A stretch of DNA of 64,000 bases from Breoghania corrubedonensis (GCF_003053845.1 NZ_QAYG01000001.1:316078-380077); one strand, 5' to 3'. Positions 27,983 through 37,631 are shown, counted from the first letter of the stretch. Numbers and translations are program-made. The notes: generated from the sequence alone by a model not told the origin.

Positions 27983-29312
27983 GGGTCATTCCTTCGATAG
28001 CGACCGTCGGCGCGCTGGTGGAGAACCTGAGATCGGGGTCGTTGGCGGGCCGCAGCCGGGCGAACATGTCCTTCAGGTTGCCCGCGACCGTAACCTCGCT
28101 CACGGGATAGGTCAGTTCCCCGTTCTCGATCCAGAAGCCCGACACGCCCCGGCTGTAGTCGCCCGTTACCGGGTTGACGCCGTGGCCGATCAGGTCCGTG
28201 ACATAAAGCCCCTCGCCGGTCTCGCGGATCATGTCTTGCGGCGACATATCGCCGGGCAGAAGCGCGAGGTTGGTTGGGGAAGGAGATGTGCCGGAGCCCG
28301 AACGCGCGGCGCGTGCGTTGCTCTCAAGACCGAGTTCGCGCGCCGTCGGGCCGTCCAGGAACCAGGCCTTCAGCACGCCATCCTCGATCATCGAGAGCGG
28401 CGCGACCGGCAGACCCTCGCCATCGAAGGGACGCGAGCCGGTGGCGCGCGGCTTCAAGGGGTTGTCGGTGATAGTGGTGCCGGGGGCGAAGACCTGCTTG
28501 CCCATCATGTCGCGCAGGAAACTGGTCTTGCGGGCCACCGCCGCACCGTTGACGGCGCCTGCGAAATGGCCGACCAGCGAGCGCGCGGCGCGCGGCTCGA
28601 AGATGATTGCGGTGGTGCAGGTATCGACCTTGCGCGGGTTGACCCGGCGCACCGCACGCTCACCCGCCCGACGGCCGATTCCGGCCGGATCGTCGAGATC
28701 GTCCCGGTGGGTGCGGAAATCGAAATCGTAGTCGCGCTCCATCGCCGTACCGTCGCCCGCGACGGCCGTCATGGAGAGCGAATGGCGCGAAACCAGATAG
28801 GAGCCGGAGAACCCCGCGCTCGTAGCCAGAACCACACCGCCGAAGCCGCTGGAGGCGGATGCACCGCCGGACTTGCTGATACCAGAAACGGCAAGCCCCG
28901 CCGCCTCCGCCGCAAGGGCCGCATCACGCAACTCGTCGGCGCTCACCTCGCGGTCGTCAAGGAGATCGAGCGACGGCAGGGAGCAGGCCAGAAGAGCGGC
29001 ATCGGCGAGACCGGCATAGGGGTCTTCCGGGGCGACGCGGGCCATCGCGACAGCGCGTTCGGCAAGGCCTGCCAGATCATCGAGCGCATTGGCCGAAACG
29101 CTCGCCACCCGCCGGCCGACGAAGACACGCAGATTGAAGCCGTCGGACTCGGAGCGCTCCGTCTCCTCCACCTTGCCAGCACGCACGGAAACGGAAAGCG
29201 ACTGGCCGGTGATGGCCACCGCATCGGCGGCATCGGCGCCGGCTGTTCTGGCCGCCTCGACCAAACGGGCTGCGCGCGCTTCGAGATCCTGCTGGTCGAT
29301 GGAGAGTGTCAT
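27969..29312 (-). CDS. pmbA: TldE/PmbA family non-catalytic protease subunit
   Basis: 447 aa partner of TldD. It shares the TldD fold (SFSVSVRAGKVEETERSES-like start, FNLRVFVGRRVASVS) but lacks HExxxH, as expected of TldE; the equivalent region reads RSLVGHFAGAVNGAAVARKTSF. Conserved C-terminal GHGVNPVTGDYSRGVSGFWIENGEL is diagnostic. First gene of a leftward run with cysQ and DUF4170. With tldD in the same window, the cell has the complete heterodimer. Confidence 0.94.
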   Translation of the reverse strand: MTLSIDQQDLEARAARLVEAARTAGADAADAVAITGQSLSVSVRAGKVEETERSESDGFNLRVFVGRRVASVSANALDDLAGLAERAVAMARVAPEDPYAGLADAALLACSLPSLDLLDDREVSADELRDAALAAEAAGLAVSGISKSGGASASSGFGGVVLATSAGFSGSYLVSRHSLSMTAVAGDGTAMERDYDFDFRTHRDDLDDPAGIGRRAGERAVRRVNPRKVDTCTTAIIFEPRAARSLVGHFAGAVNGAAVARKTSFLRDMMGKQVFAPGTTITDNPLKPRATGSRPFDGEGLPVAPLSMIEDGVLKAWFLDGPTARELGLESNARAARSGSGTSPSPTNLALLPGDMSPQDMIRETGEGLYVTDLIGHGVNPVTGDYSRGVSGFWIENGELTYPVSEVTVAGNLKDMFARLRPANDPDLRFSTSAPTVAIEGMTLAGR

Positions 29313-29666
29313 ATGGTTCCTTTCGCTCCCGGGTCGTCAGGTCGGTCGGCCGCCGTGCGGCCCCGATCCGGGTTCGTGTATGCGCAATATATAGGAAGCC
29401 AGGCGCGGTTTTCCCGTGTCCCGCCCTCCAACGTCCTCAGCCGCGCGCCTTGTCTATGCCTCATCCATGGCGCGAGCAAGCAAACGCTTCGCCCGGGGGA
29501 TGTAAACGAACCCTGAATTGCGCGCTCACCATTCCCTAACCCTCTTTGAAATCAGGAAAATTTAACCAGGTTTCTTAAGCAGGTTCCAACCGCCGGCGCC
29601 TATTGTCGATCACGTCAAACGGAAAGGCCGGCCACAAAAAACAGAGCCGGCCACGGGAGAGGCAAA
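29313..29666. other. Intergenic region between divergent pmbA and DUF6101 genes
   Basis: 354 bases. The right half (about 29530-29600) is relatively AT-rich, with TTTAACCAGGTTTCTTAAG, and presumably carries the DUF6101 promoter. A 7-bp stem (29626-29632 / 29646-29652, GGCCGGC / GCCGGCC) with an A-rich 13-base loop lies in the leader directly before the GGGAGAGG ribosome site of DUF6101 and could influence its translation. No RNA gene recognised. Confidence 0.45.
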
Positions 29667-30254
29667 TTGAGGCGTCAAACAGCAACCTGCGGGATCGCAC
29701 CCGCGGAACAGGAGACGTGCGCGCGTCTGGATCCCCTCGCGCTGCCTTCCACCTTCACTGTCGGCCTGGCCGAAAGTGAAGGTGGTCTGGCGGGGGCGGA
29801 TATCCACCTGGAGCGCAACACCGTCATTGTCACGCGTCGCCACAACGGCCGGCGCAACCAGATCTTCCTCAAGCTTCGCGATTTTCGCGGCGTCGCCGCC
29901 CGCGTCCGGCCGTCGCAAACCGCCGGCGCCATTGATGTGACGCTGGAACTGATGCACGCCGAGCCGTCGCTGTCGCTGGTGCTGATGGAGGCCAGCGACC
30001 TTGATGACGTGGTCGCCGACTGGCAGGCCTGGGCTCGCCGCCTGGCGCTGCCGCTGCTCATGATAGAGCCGGACGGCAGCCTGCACGAAGTTGCCGGTTC
30101 TCCTGATCGGATCTCGGTCGGACGACCGGGTCCCCGGCGGCGCTCTTCTGTCCTGCGTGGGCGCCGTCCTCGGTTTCTCGTACGCCGCAAGCCCGGCATT
30201 GCCGGCATGATGCCGGTTCACGCCGACGAACGCGAGATCATCGCGCGGCGCTGA
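29667..30254 (+). CDS. DUF6101 family protein
   Basis: 195 aa, soluble, unknown function. It has the family layout as I recall it: an N-terminal beta-rich part (LPSTFTVGLAE, NQIFLKLRDFRGVAARV), MHAEPSLSLVLMEA, the helix VVADWQAWARRLALPLLM, then a basic C-terminus RRRSSVLRGRRPRFLVRRKPG ending EREIIARR. The start is TTG at 29667, 4 bases after a GGGAGAGG ribosome site; no ATG fits. It is transcribed alone between divergent pmbA and convergent patatin. Confidence 0.75.
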   Translation: MRRQTATCGIAPAEQETCARLDPLALPSTFTVGLAESEGGLAGADIHLERNTVIVTRRHNGRRNQIFLKLRDFRGVAARVRPSQTAGAIDVTLELMHAEPSLSLVLMEASDLDDVVADWQAWARRLALPLLMIEPDGSLHEVAGSPDRISVGRPGPRRRSSVLRGRRPRFLVRRKPGIAGMMPVHADEREIIARR

Positions 30255-30269
30255 GTGAAGAACTGACCG

Positions 30270-30292
30270 CCCGGACAAGTCCTTTGTCCGGG
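30270..30292. terminator. Hairpin between convergent DUF6101 and patatin genes
   Basis: Perfect 9-bp stem CCCGGACAA / TTGTCCGGG with a 5-base loop (GTCCT), 16 bases after the DUF6101 stop and before the end of the oppositely directed patatin gene. No clear T-run; likely bidirectional. Confidence 0.55.
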
Positions 30293-30365
30293 ACACACCG
30301 TTCGCGGTCCCGCGTCCGGGGCGCAACCGATTTTTCCAGAGCACCAGGCCGCCCCGGGACAACTG

Positions 30366-31211
30366 TCACGTCTCGACCGGCAGCGCCTTTTCGATAAGCC
30401 GTTCCAGCTTGTGCCGGACCTCCACCTTGACCGGCTCGCAGACCCGCAGGATCTCTTCGGCCTTCAGAAAATTGAGCACGCGGAAACCGTCGATATCGGG
30501 ACGGATGAGGATGTCCGGCCTGCGTGTCTTGAGCTTTTCCGCGGTGATCGTCTGCATCAGGATCTGTGTCGATCCGAAGACCGAATCGCTTGCCGAGGGC
30601 AGCCGGTGGCCACTGCGCGGCAGCGGTGAGCCGATGACATCCACCGCGATGACGATGTCGAGCCCCTCGGGCAGCGCGTCGAAAGGCAGCGGGTTGACCA
30701 CGCCGCCGTCGATCATCACACGGTCCTGGAAGGTGACGGGCTTGAAGATGACGGGGATAGCGATGGACGCGGCCACCGCCTGATGCAGGTCGCCGGTGCG
30801 GATCGTCACCTGCCGGCAATCGTAGAAATCAGTCGCGACGACCGTCAGCGGGATCTTCAGATCCGCGAAGTCACGCGGGATCGAGGGCCCGGCGAAGACC
30901 TCCAGCACGCGTGTCGCGTCGAACTGGGCCAATCCTCCACCGGCGAAGAGATCCGCGAACCGGCGCGGGCGAAGCTGCCATATGCGGCCCAGCGCGTCGG
31001 TGCGCTTGCGAAAGATCGTCGTTGTGATCTCGCGCAGATCCGCCCCCGATAGCCCGCCGCAATAGCCCGCGCCGATGATAGAGCCGATCGACGTGCCGGC
31101 GATCGCGGCTGGAACGATGCCCATCTCGTCGAGCGCTTCAAGAACGGGGATATGAGCAAGCCCACGCGCACCTCCGCCGCCAAGCGCCAGTCCGATACGT
31201 GGTGTTGTCAT
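30366..31211 (-). CDS. Patatin-like phospholipase family protein
   Basis: 281 aa probable serine lipid acyl hydrolase. Oxyanion hole GLALGGGGARGLAHIPVL at the N-terminus, nucleophile Ser in IAGTSIGSIIGAGYCGG (GxSxG), and the catalytic Asp in MIDGGVVNPLPFDAL (DGG). No signal peptide, so cytoplasmic unless exported by another route. Family members cleave phospholipids or lysophospholipids; the substrate here is unknown. Confidence 0.92.
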   Translation of the reverse strand: MTTPRIGLALGGGGARGLAHIPVLEALDEMGIVPAAIAGTSIGSIIGAGYCGGLSGADLREITTTIFRKRTDALGRIWQLRPRRFADLFAGGGLAQFDATRVLEVFAGPSIPRDFADLKIPLTVVATDFYDCRQVTIRTGDLHQAVAASIAIPVIFKPVTFQDRVMIDGGVVNPLPFDALPEGLDIVIAVDVIGSPLPRSGHRLPSASDSVFGSTQILMQTITAEKLKTRRPDILIRPDIDGFRVLNFLKAEEILRVCEPVKVEVRHKLERLIEKALPVET

Positions 31212-31353
31212 GAAACGGGCATTCCTTCGCAGAGCGGTGCGCCAGCGCGGCGCCGGATCGACAGAAGCGTTAGCCGGCGATCATGACGATGCAATGATCG
31301 GCGTCTTGTCCAAAGTTTCTGCGCTGATCAACGCACGACCAGCTTCGCCGGTT

Positions 31354-32253
31354 TCACGACTGTTTGAAAAAGCTGATGAGCGCGGCGGTCGTCGCCTCCG
31401 GGTTTTCCTCGGGCAGGAAATGGCCGCCGTCGACTGCTTGTCCCTCAACGGCGGTTGCCCAGTCGCGCCAGACATCGAGCGGATTCTTGTCCGGAGATAG
31501 GCCGCGCCCGCCCCACAGCACCAGAAGCGGCACGTCTATCGTCTTGCCCGCTGCACGATCCGCAGTATCGATGTCCATATCGATGCCTGCCCCTGCGCGA
31601 TAATCCTCGCAGGCCGCATGAATGCGTTCCGGGTCGGAGAAAAAGGCGCGGTAGTGTTCCAGCGCCCGCTTGTCGAAGGCGGAAAGATTGCCGTTGGCGG
31701 TCCAGCTCGCCAACGTGTGTTCCAGATAGAAGGTGCTGGCGCGGGCGATGAGGTTCTCCGGCAGGGGCGTCGGCTGGGCCAGGAACAGCCAGTGGTACAT
31801 CTTCAGGCCGTACTCCAGGTTCATCTGCCGCCAGTAGTCGTAGGTCGGCAGGATGTCGAGAACCGCGAGGCGCGACAGCCGGTCGGGATGATCCAGCCCC
31901 AGGCGATAGGCGACCCGCGCGCCGCGATCATGTCCGGCGAGCGCGAAGGTCTGGTGGCCGAGCCGCGTCATCATCGCGGCGATGTCGTTGCCCATCGCAC
32001 GCTTGGAATAGGCGAGCCCCTTTTCCGACTTCGGCACGGAGCTTTGGCCATAGCCGCGAAGGTCCGGAATGATGCAGGTGAAATGCCGGCTCAGTTCGGA
32101 CGCCAGCTTGTGCCACATGACGCCGCATTCGGGATACCCGTGCACGAGCACAAGCGGCATCCCCTCCCCGCCGATGCGCACATGCAGCGTGGCCCCCTCA
32201 CCCTCCACCATGCGAGTCTCGAAACCGGGAAAGAGTTCGGGCAGATCGGCCAT
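31354..32253 (-). CDS. Alpha/beta hydrolase of the fluoroacetate dehalogenase type
   Basis: 299 aa soluble alpha/beta hydrolase with an Asp nucleophile. Seen: HGYPE (oxyanion side), nucleophile Asp109 in AGHDRGAR with Arg110 and Arg113, Asp133 in LDILPTYDYW, the halide-site pair His154-Trp155 in YHWLFLAQP, Tyr218 in EDYRAGAGID, and catalytic His278 in GGHFLPEENP. From memory these correspond within one or two positions to D110, R111, R114, D134, H155, W156, Y219 and H280 of Rhodopseudomonas fluoroacetate dehalogenase. Likely haloacetate hydrolysis; an epoxide hydrolase is the alternative. It stands alone, 142 bases before patatin. Confidence 0.82.
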   Translation of the reverse strand: MADLPELFPGFETRMVEGEGATLHVRIGGEGMPLVLVHGYPECGVMWHKLASELSRHFTCIIPDLRGYGQSSVPKSEKGLAYSKRAMGNDIAAMMTRLGHQTFALAGHDRGARVAYRLGLDHPDRLSRLAVLDILPTYDYWRQMNLEYGLKMYHWLFLAQPTPLPENLIARASTFYLEHTLASWTANGNLSAFDKRALEHYRAFFSDPERIHAACEDYRAGAGIDMDIDTADRAAGKTIDVPLLVLWGGRGLSPDKNPLDVWRDWATAVEGQAVDGGHFLPEENPEATTAALISFFKQS

Positions 32254-32336
32254 GGAAAGGATCCTCGCATGTTCCGCGCGAGGATGGCCCCACTTGCAGC
32301 ATCTTTCAATGCCGCGTTCGCAGCATATGCCGCCTG

Positions 32337-33614
32337 TTACCCGCGTTCACGCTCCACGGCCCGCCAACCGATGTCGCGCCGGCAGAAGCCTTGCGGCCAG
32401 TCGATCGCATCGACCGCCGCGTAGGCCCGCGCCTGCGCGTCCGCCACCGTCGCGCCGAGCGCGGTAACGCCCAGAACGCGGCCGCCATTGGCGAGGGTGC
32501 GGTCGCAGTCGGCCCTGGTGCCCGCATGGAAGACCTGCACCGCCGGATCGGAAGCCGCGGCATCGAGCCCGCGGATATCCGTGCCCTTTTCATAGGACCC
32601 CGGATAACCGTTCGCGGCCATGACGACGCAGAGCGCGGTGTCGTTGCTCCAGGAAATCGTTCGACCTTCCAGCTTGCCGTCGGTGGCGGCCAGCAGCAGC
32701 TCGAGAAGATCGCTTTCAAGCCGCATCATCAGCGCCTGACACTCGGGATCCCCGAAGCGGACATTATATTCGATGAGCTTCGGACCATCCTCGGTGATCA
32801 TCAGCCCCGCATAGAGGATACCGGTGAAGGCGCAGCCCATCTCGGCCATGCCGCGCATGGTCGGCTCGATGATCTCGACCATGGTGCGCGCCACGAGCGC
32901 GTCGCTCATCACGGGAGCCGGCGAATAGGCGCCCATGCCGCCGGTATTCGGCCCCTCGTCGCCGTCGAAGACGCGCTTGTGGTCCTGGGCGGTGGCGAGC
33001 GGCAGCGCCGTAGTGCCGTCGCAAAGCGCGAAGAAGCTCGCCTCCTCGCCCTCCATGAATTCTTCCACCACGACTTCCGCGCCGGCCTCGCCGAAGGTAC
33101 CCTCGAAGCACGCGGCGACCGCGTCGAGCGCATCTTTCTCATTCATCGCGACGATGACGCCCTTGCCGGCGGCGAGCCCGTCCGCCTTGACGACGATCGG
33201 CGCGCCCTTCTCGCGCACATAGGCGCTGGCGGTTTCCGTATCCGTGAAGCGGCCGTAGGCGGCGGTGGGAATGTCGTATTTCGCGCAGAGATCCTTGGTG
33301 AAGCCCTTGGAGCCCTCCAGACGGGCGGCGGCGGCGGTGGGCCCGAAGACCTTGATGCCCGCCCTGGCCAGATCATCCGCAAGTCCGGCGACCAGCGGTG
33401 CCTCGGGACCGACGACGACGAGGCCGATGGTCTTTTCCTCGCAGAACGAGACAACGGCCGCATGGTCGGTGACATCAAGCGCGACATGGGTCGCAACGCG
33501 GTCGATACCGGCATTGCCGGGAGCGGCATAGAGCGCCTCGATCAGCGGTGATTTGGCGAGCGCCCAGGCCAGCGCGTGTTCGCGCCCGCCGGAGCCGATG
33601 AGAAGGACGTTCAT
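32337..33614 (-). CDS. purD: Phosphoribosylamine-glycine ligase
   Basis: 425 aa ATP-grasp enzyme (GARS), second step of purine synthesis. It begins [23 protein letters not shown]; the ATP-grasp core has [73 protein letters not shown] and [11 protein letters not shown]. Full length. ATG 33614 matches the family N-terminus; 8 extra upstream codons are not conserved. Confidence 0.98.
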   Translation of the reverse strand: MNVLLIGSGGREHALAWALAKSPLIEALYAAPGNAGIDRVATHVALDVTDHAAVVSFCEEKTIGLVVVGPEAPLVAGLADDLARAGIKVFGPTAAAARLEGSKGFTKDLCAKYDIPTAAYGRFTDTETASAYVREKGAPIVVKADGLAAGKGVIVAMNEKDALDAVAACFEGTFGEAGAEVVVEEFMEGEEASFFALCDGTTALPLATAQDHKRVFDGDEGPNTGGMGAYSPAPVMSDALVARTMVEIIEPTMRGMAEMGCAFTGILYAGLMITEDGPKLIEYNVRFGDPECQALMMRLESDLLELLLAATDGKLEGRTISWSNDTALCVVMAANGYPGSYEKGTDIRGLDAAASDPAVQVFHAGTRADCDRTLANGGRVLGVTALGATVADAQARAYAAVDAIDWPQGFCRRDIGWRAVERERG

Positions 33615-33752
33615 GCGCAATCCCCGTCGCGGATTCATTTCGCGCGGGGTCTAGCACGGGATGGCGCGCGCGCAAATCGGTTCCGCACTTGACCTTGGCT
33701 CCGTTCCGCGCGAACTCAGGGAGCGAGCAGCCACCCTCAGCGCGGTATCGAC

Positions 33753-34703
33753 ATGAAGATGCAATTTCCCGGCATGGTGACGGAAGCCGTCGCAGACGCC
33801 GTTTCCGGCAACTGGGTCGACCGGTTCGCCCCCGAATGGCTGAAACCCTATGCGCGGCTGGCGCGCTGGGACCGGCCGATCGGCTGGTGGCTGCTGATGT
33901 GGCCGTGCTGGTGGTCGGCCGCGCTGGCGGCCGAAGCCGCCGGATACATGCTGCCGAACATTTGGCACCTGGTGCTGTTCATGATCGGCGCCATCGCCAT
34001 GCGCGGTGCGGGCTGTACCTACAACGACATCGTCGACCGCAATTATGACGGCATGGTCGAGCGCACACGCTCGCGCCCCATCCCGTCCGGCCAGGTCTCC
34101 ACGGTGCAAGCCGTCATCTTCATGATCCTTCAGGCGCTGGCTGGCCTCGTGGTGCTGTTGCAGTTCAACACCTACACGATCGTGCTGGGCTTCTGCTCGC
34201 TCGTTGTGGTGGCGATCTACCCGTTCATGAAGCGGATCACCTACTGGCCGCAGTCGGTTCTGGGCCTTGCCTTCAACTGGGGCGCGCTGGTGGGCTGGAG
34301 CGCCGTCTTCGGGCATCTCTCGTGGGCCCCGGTCGCGCTTTATGCCGGCGGCATCCTGTGGACCATCGGCTACGACACGATCTATGCCCACCAGGACAAG
34401 GAAGACGACGCGCTGATCGGGGTGAAGTCCACGGCCCGCCTGTTCGGCGGCTGGACGGAGACCGCCGTCTCGTTTCTCTATATCGGCGCAACCGCCTTCT
34501 TCGTGCTGGCGGCGACGCTGGCGGACGCCGGGCCGCTCGCCTTCCTCGGCCTTGCCGTCGGCGCGATCCACTTCATCTGGCAGATCATCGTCCTCGACAT
34601 CGACGACAACGACCAGTGCCTCAAGCTGTTCCGCTCCAACCGCATCTATGGCTGGATCGTGTTCACCGGTTTCGTTGTGGACGGGCTGATCGCCAATTTC
34701 TGA
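33753..34703 (+). CDS. ubiA: 4-hydroxybenzoate polyprenyltransferase
   Basis: 316 aa integral membrane prenyltransferase of ubiquinone synthesis. The two Asp-rich sites are CTYNDIVDRNYDGMVERTRSRP and GYDTIYAHQDKEDDALIGVKST. WDRPIGWWLLMWPCWWS near the start and seven to nine hydrophobic helices agree with UbiA. Divergent from purD across 138 bases. Confidence 0.96.
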   Translation: MKMQFPGMVTEAVADAVSGNWVDRFAPEWLKPYARLARWDRPIGWWLLMWPCWWSAALAAEAAGYMLPNIWHLVLFMIGAIAMRGAGCTYNDIVDRNYDGMVERTRSRPIPSGQVSTVQAVIFMILQALAGLVVLLQFNTYTIVLGFCSLVVVAIYPFMKRITYWPQSVLGLAFNWGALVGWSAVFGHLSWAPVALYAGGILWTIGYDTIYAHQDKEDDALIGVKSTARLFGGWTETAVSFLYIGATAFFVLAATLADAGPLAFLGLAVGAIHFIWQIIVLDIDDNDQCLKLFRSNRIYGWIVFTGFVVDGLIANF

Positions 34704-34767
34704 TATTTGTGCCAATAGTGGGAAATCGATTGATATCGCTGGGGCACAACGCCCGACGGGAGGAACG

Positions 34768-35127
34768 ATGAGCGAACATATTCACTGGATGCTCGAACTC
34801 GCGCTGAAGGAGGGGGCGGCGGACGACCTGAAGGCCTTGATGCGCGAGATGGTCGACGCCACCAAGGCGGACGAGCCCGGCGCGCTCATCTACGAATGGT
34901 TTATCGACGAGGCCGAGACGAGCGTCCACATCTACGAACGCTATGCCGATTCCGCCGCCACGATGGTGCATCTCAATAATTTCGGCACGAAATTCGCCGC
35001 GCGCTTCATGGAACTGGTGAAGCCGACGCGGATGACCGTCTACGGCGCTCCGGACGAAACTGTGAGCGCCGCGCTCAAACGCCTCAACGCCACGTTCATG
35101 AGCGAGATCGGCGGCTTCGCGCGATAA
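34768..35127 (+). CDS. Antibiotic biosynthesis monooxygenase (ABM) domain protein
   Basis: 119 aa single ferredoxin-like ABM domain of the YgiN/quinol monooxygenase type. [35 protein letters not shown] and [17 protein letters not shown] follow the family. GGGAGGAACG gives a strong ribosome site before the ATG. It follows ubiA by 64 bases on the same strand, which hints at a quinone-related role, but that is inference. Cofactor-free oxygenase activity is not proven for most relatives. Confidence 0.75.
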   Translation: MSEHIHWMLELALKEGAADDLKALMREMVDATKADEPGALIYEWFIDEAETSVHIYERYADSAATMVHLNNFGTKFAARFMELVKPTRMTVYGAPDETVSAALKRLNATFMSEIGGFAR

Positions 35128-35153
35128 GCGCGGGGAACCGAAATCAGCGCGAC

Positions 35154-35603
35154 TTACCGCCGGTCGCGAAAGAAACCTTTCAACAAGTCCACAGCCCGGC
35201 TTTCTCCAATGCCGGAATAGACCTCCGGGGCGTGATGGCATGTGGCCTGCGCGAAGAAGCGCGGACCGTGTTCCACCGCCCCGCCCTTGGGATCGGCCGC
35301 CCCGAAATAGAGCCGGCGGATGCGCGCGAACGAGATCGCTGCGGCGCACATGGCACAAGGTTCCAGCGACACATAGAGATCGCAGTCGCCGAGCCGCTGG
35401 GACGCGAGCTTTTCCGCCGCCTCACGGATGACGAGGATCTCCGCGTGCGCGGTCGGGTCGTTGTCGGCAAGCGTCCGGTTGCCGGCTGCCGCGATGATCT
35501 CGCCATCGCGCACGATCACCGCGCCCACGGGCACTTCGCCGCGCGCGGCGGCGGCTTCCGCCTGAGCCAGAGCTTCGTCCATGAAGGAAGGAGACTTCAT
35601 CAT
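35154..35603 (-). CDS. tadA: tRNA-specific adenosine deaminase
   Basis: 149 aa zinc deaminase converting A34 of tRNA-Arg(ACG) to inosine; essential in most bacteria. The zinc and catalytic residues are in [14 protein letters not shown] (HAE) and [17 protein letters not shown] (PCxxC); the C-terminal helix includes the family GxxxxxxAxxLLKxFFRxRR pattern. Two adjacent ATGs (35603, 35600) are possible starts; neither has a strong ribosome site, and [20 protein letters not shown] begins the conserved part. Confidence 0.95.
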   Translation of the reverse strand: MMKSPSFMDEALAQAEAAAARGEVPVGAVIVRDGEIIAAAGNRTLADNDPTAHAEILVIREAAEKLASQRLGDCDLYVSLEPCAMCAAAISFARIRRLYFGAADPKGGAVEHGPRFFAQATCHHAPEVYSGIGESRAVDLLKGFFRDRR

Positions 35604-35735
35604 GGCCGGCAAGCTAGTGGCAAGCGGCGCGTTTTAGAAGCCGTCAGTTCGCAGTTGGTCATCGCCCCCCGCATTTTCCCATACCACCGCGCTATTTCGT
35701 TTCCGCCGCGCGCGACCTCTGCTATCACCCGCAGC

Positions 35736-37058
35736 ATGGTCAAGGACACATCGAAACCGACGGCCCCCGGGGCTGGCGCTGAAGCAGACAACGGGGCGGA
35801 CAAGGGCGAGCGCATCGCCAAGGTGATGGCGCGCGCCGGGCTATGCTCGCGCCGCGAGGCGGAAGGCTGGATCGCCGCCGGCCGCGTCGAGATCAACGGC
35901 CGTAAGCTCACCACCCCCGCCATCACCGTCACCGCGAAGGACAAGGTGGTGGTCGACGGCCAGGCCCTTCCCATGCGCGAGCGTACGCGGTTGTGGCTCT
36001 TCAACAAGCCCAAGGGCTTCGTCACCACATCGCGCGACCCGGAAGGCCGGCCGACAGTGTTCGACCGGCTGCCTAAGGACCTGCCGCGCGTCATTTCCGT
36101 TGGGCGGCTCGACATCAACACCGAGGGTCTGCTGCTGCTTACCAACGACGGCGGGCTGGCGCGCATGCTGGAACTTCCCGCCACCGGCTGGCTGCGCCGC
36201 TACCGCGTGCGCGCCCACGGCAAGGTCACACAGGCAGATCTCGATGCATTGAAAAACGGCATCGCCATCGACGGCGTCTTCTACGGTGCCATCGAGGCCG
36301 AGGTTGACCGCGAGCAGGGATCCAACATCTGGCTCACGCTGGGCCTGCGCGAAGGCAAGAACCGCGAGGTCAAACGCGTGCTGGAGCATCTGGGCCTGTC
36401 GGTAAACCGGCTGATCCGCATCTCCTTCGGCCCCTTTCAGCTGGCCGACCTTGCGGAAGGCACGACACGCGAGATCCGCGGCCGGGTCCTGCGCGACCAG
36501 CTCGGCGACAAGCTCGCACGCGAATCGGGCGCCGATTTCGACGCGCCGATCAACCAGCGCCAGCAGGACCAGAAGAAGCAGGCAGCGAACGCGAAAACCA
36601 CCAAGAAGCCGGGGAAGCCACGCGCCAAGACCGAGCCCGGCTGGATCAGCGCCAAGCAAGGTGAGCAGGCACACGCCAAGGCCCACCCCAAGCACAAGGC
36701 CGGCGGGGCGAAGCCCGGGCTGAAGTCCAGACCGGATGCCGAGGCATCGACGCCCCCCAAGGGACGCGGCGGGGCCGGCAGCCGGATTCCCGCCAATGCG
36801 CGGCCCGGTGGCACCGGCGGCCGCGGCCCGTCCGACGAGGCCCCTGCGCGCGGCGGAAAAGCTGCCGGGAGCCGGTCCTCGGGAGGCCAGGCATCGGGAA
36901 ACAAGGCATCAGGCAGCCAGACGCGCGGGGACAAGACACGCGGCGGATCGGGCGGCCCGAGAACGAGCAGTCCGGGTGCGGGTGGTCCGGGTGCGGGTGG
37001 CCGAGGAGGTCCGAAGCCCGGCAACCGGGGGCCGCGTTCGCGTCCGCCGAAATCGTAA
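35736..37058 (+). CDS. rluB: 23S rRNA pseudouridine synthase (RluB type) with long basic tail
   Basis: 440 aa. An S4 RNA-binding domain (about 24-70, [21 protein letters not shown]) and an RsuA/RluB catalytic domain follow, with the catalytic Asp126 in [19 protein letters not shown] and [18 protein letters not shown]. RluB makes pseudouridine 2605 in 23S rRNA. From about residue 275 the protein becomes a low-complexity Lys/Arg/Gly/Ser/Pro-rich tail of about 165 residues ending [10 protein letters not shown], likely disordered and RNA-binding. The start is ATG 35736; a much longer upstream open frame lies antisense to tadA. rsmD follows by 12 bases. Confidence 0.93.
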   Translation: MVKDTSKPTAPGAGAEADNGADKGERIAKVMARAGLCSRREAEGWIAAGRVEINGRKLTTPAITVTAKDKVVVDGQALPMRERTRLWLFNKPKGFVTTSRDPEGRPTVFDRLPKDLPRVISVGRLDINTEGLLLLTNDGGLARMLELPATGWLRRYRVRAHGKVTQADLDALKNGIAIDGVFYGAIEAEVDREQGSNIWLTLGLREGKNREVKRVLEHLGLSVNRLIRISFGPFQLADLAEGTTREIRGRVLRDQLGDKLARESGADFDAPINQRQQDQKKQAANAKTTKKPGKPRAKTEPGWISAKQGEQAHAKAHPKHKAGGAKPGLKSRPDAEASTPPKGRGGAGSRIPANARPGGTGGRGPSDEAPARGGKAAGSRSSGGQASGNKASGSQTRGDKTRGGSGGPRTSSPGAGGPGAGGRGGPKPGNRGPRSRPPKS

Positions 37059-37070
37059 GGCCGAAATCCC

Positions 37071-37631
37071 ATGCGCATCGTCTCGGGCCGGTTTCGCGGC
37101 ACCCATCTGGCAACGCCGAAGAGCGAGGGCACCCGCCCCACATCCGACCGCTTGCGTGAGACCATCTTCAACATCCTCGCCCACGGCCATGGCGATGTCG
37201 TCGTCGATGCGCGCGTGCTCGATCTCTTCGCCGGCACAGGCGCGCTCGGCCTTGAAGCCCTGAGCCGGGGGGCACGAGCTTGCGTCTTCGTCGAGGAGGC
37301 CGTGGAGCCGCGCGGTCTCATCCGGCGCAACGTGGAGACGATGGGGCTTACCGGCGCCACCAAGATCTTCCGCCGCGATGCGACGCAGCTCGGCGAGGCG
37401 GGCACAATCGAGCCTTTCGATCTGATCTTCCTCGACCCGCCCTATCGCAGGGGGCTCGGCGAGAAGGCGCTTGCTAGCGCGAAGGCCGGCGGCTGGGTAA
37501 AGCCATCCGCGCTCTGCGTGCTGGAAGAAGCCGCCGATGTCGCGATCGCGATCCCTGCAGGGTTCGAGCTCCTCGATGAGCGCACCGCCGGCGACAGCAA
37601 GGTCCTGTTCCTGCGCGTTGCCGGCGAATAA
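37071..37631 (+). CDS. rsmD: 16S rRNA (guanine966-N2)-methyltransferase
   Basis: 186 aa SAM-dependent methyltransferase acting on 30S subunits at G966. N-terminal [33 protein letters not shown] loop [19 protein letters not shown], and the catalytic DPPY box in [11 protein letters not shown]. Co-directional with rluB with a 12-base gap: two rRNA modification genes in one unit. Confidence 0.97.
   Translation: MRIVSGRFRGTHLATPKSEGTRPTSDRLRETIFNILAHGHGDVVVDARVLDLFAGTGALGLEALSRGARACVFVEEAVEPRGLIRRNVETMGLTGATKIFRRDATQLGEAGTIEPFDLIFLDPPYRRGLGEKALASAKAGGWVKPSALCVLEEAADVAIAIPAGFELLDERTAGDSKVLFLRVAGE

Noticed and set aside
29560-29580. TTAACCAGGTTTCTTAA as a CtrA box
   Set aside because: The half-sites are separated by 9 bases, not the 7 of the consensus; the other TTAACC copies are single half-sites.
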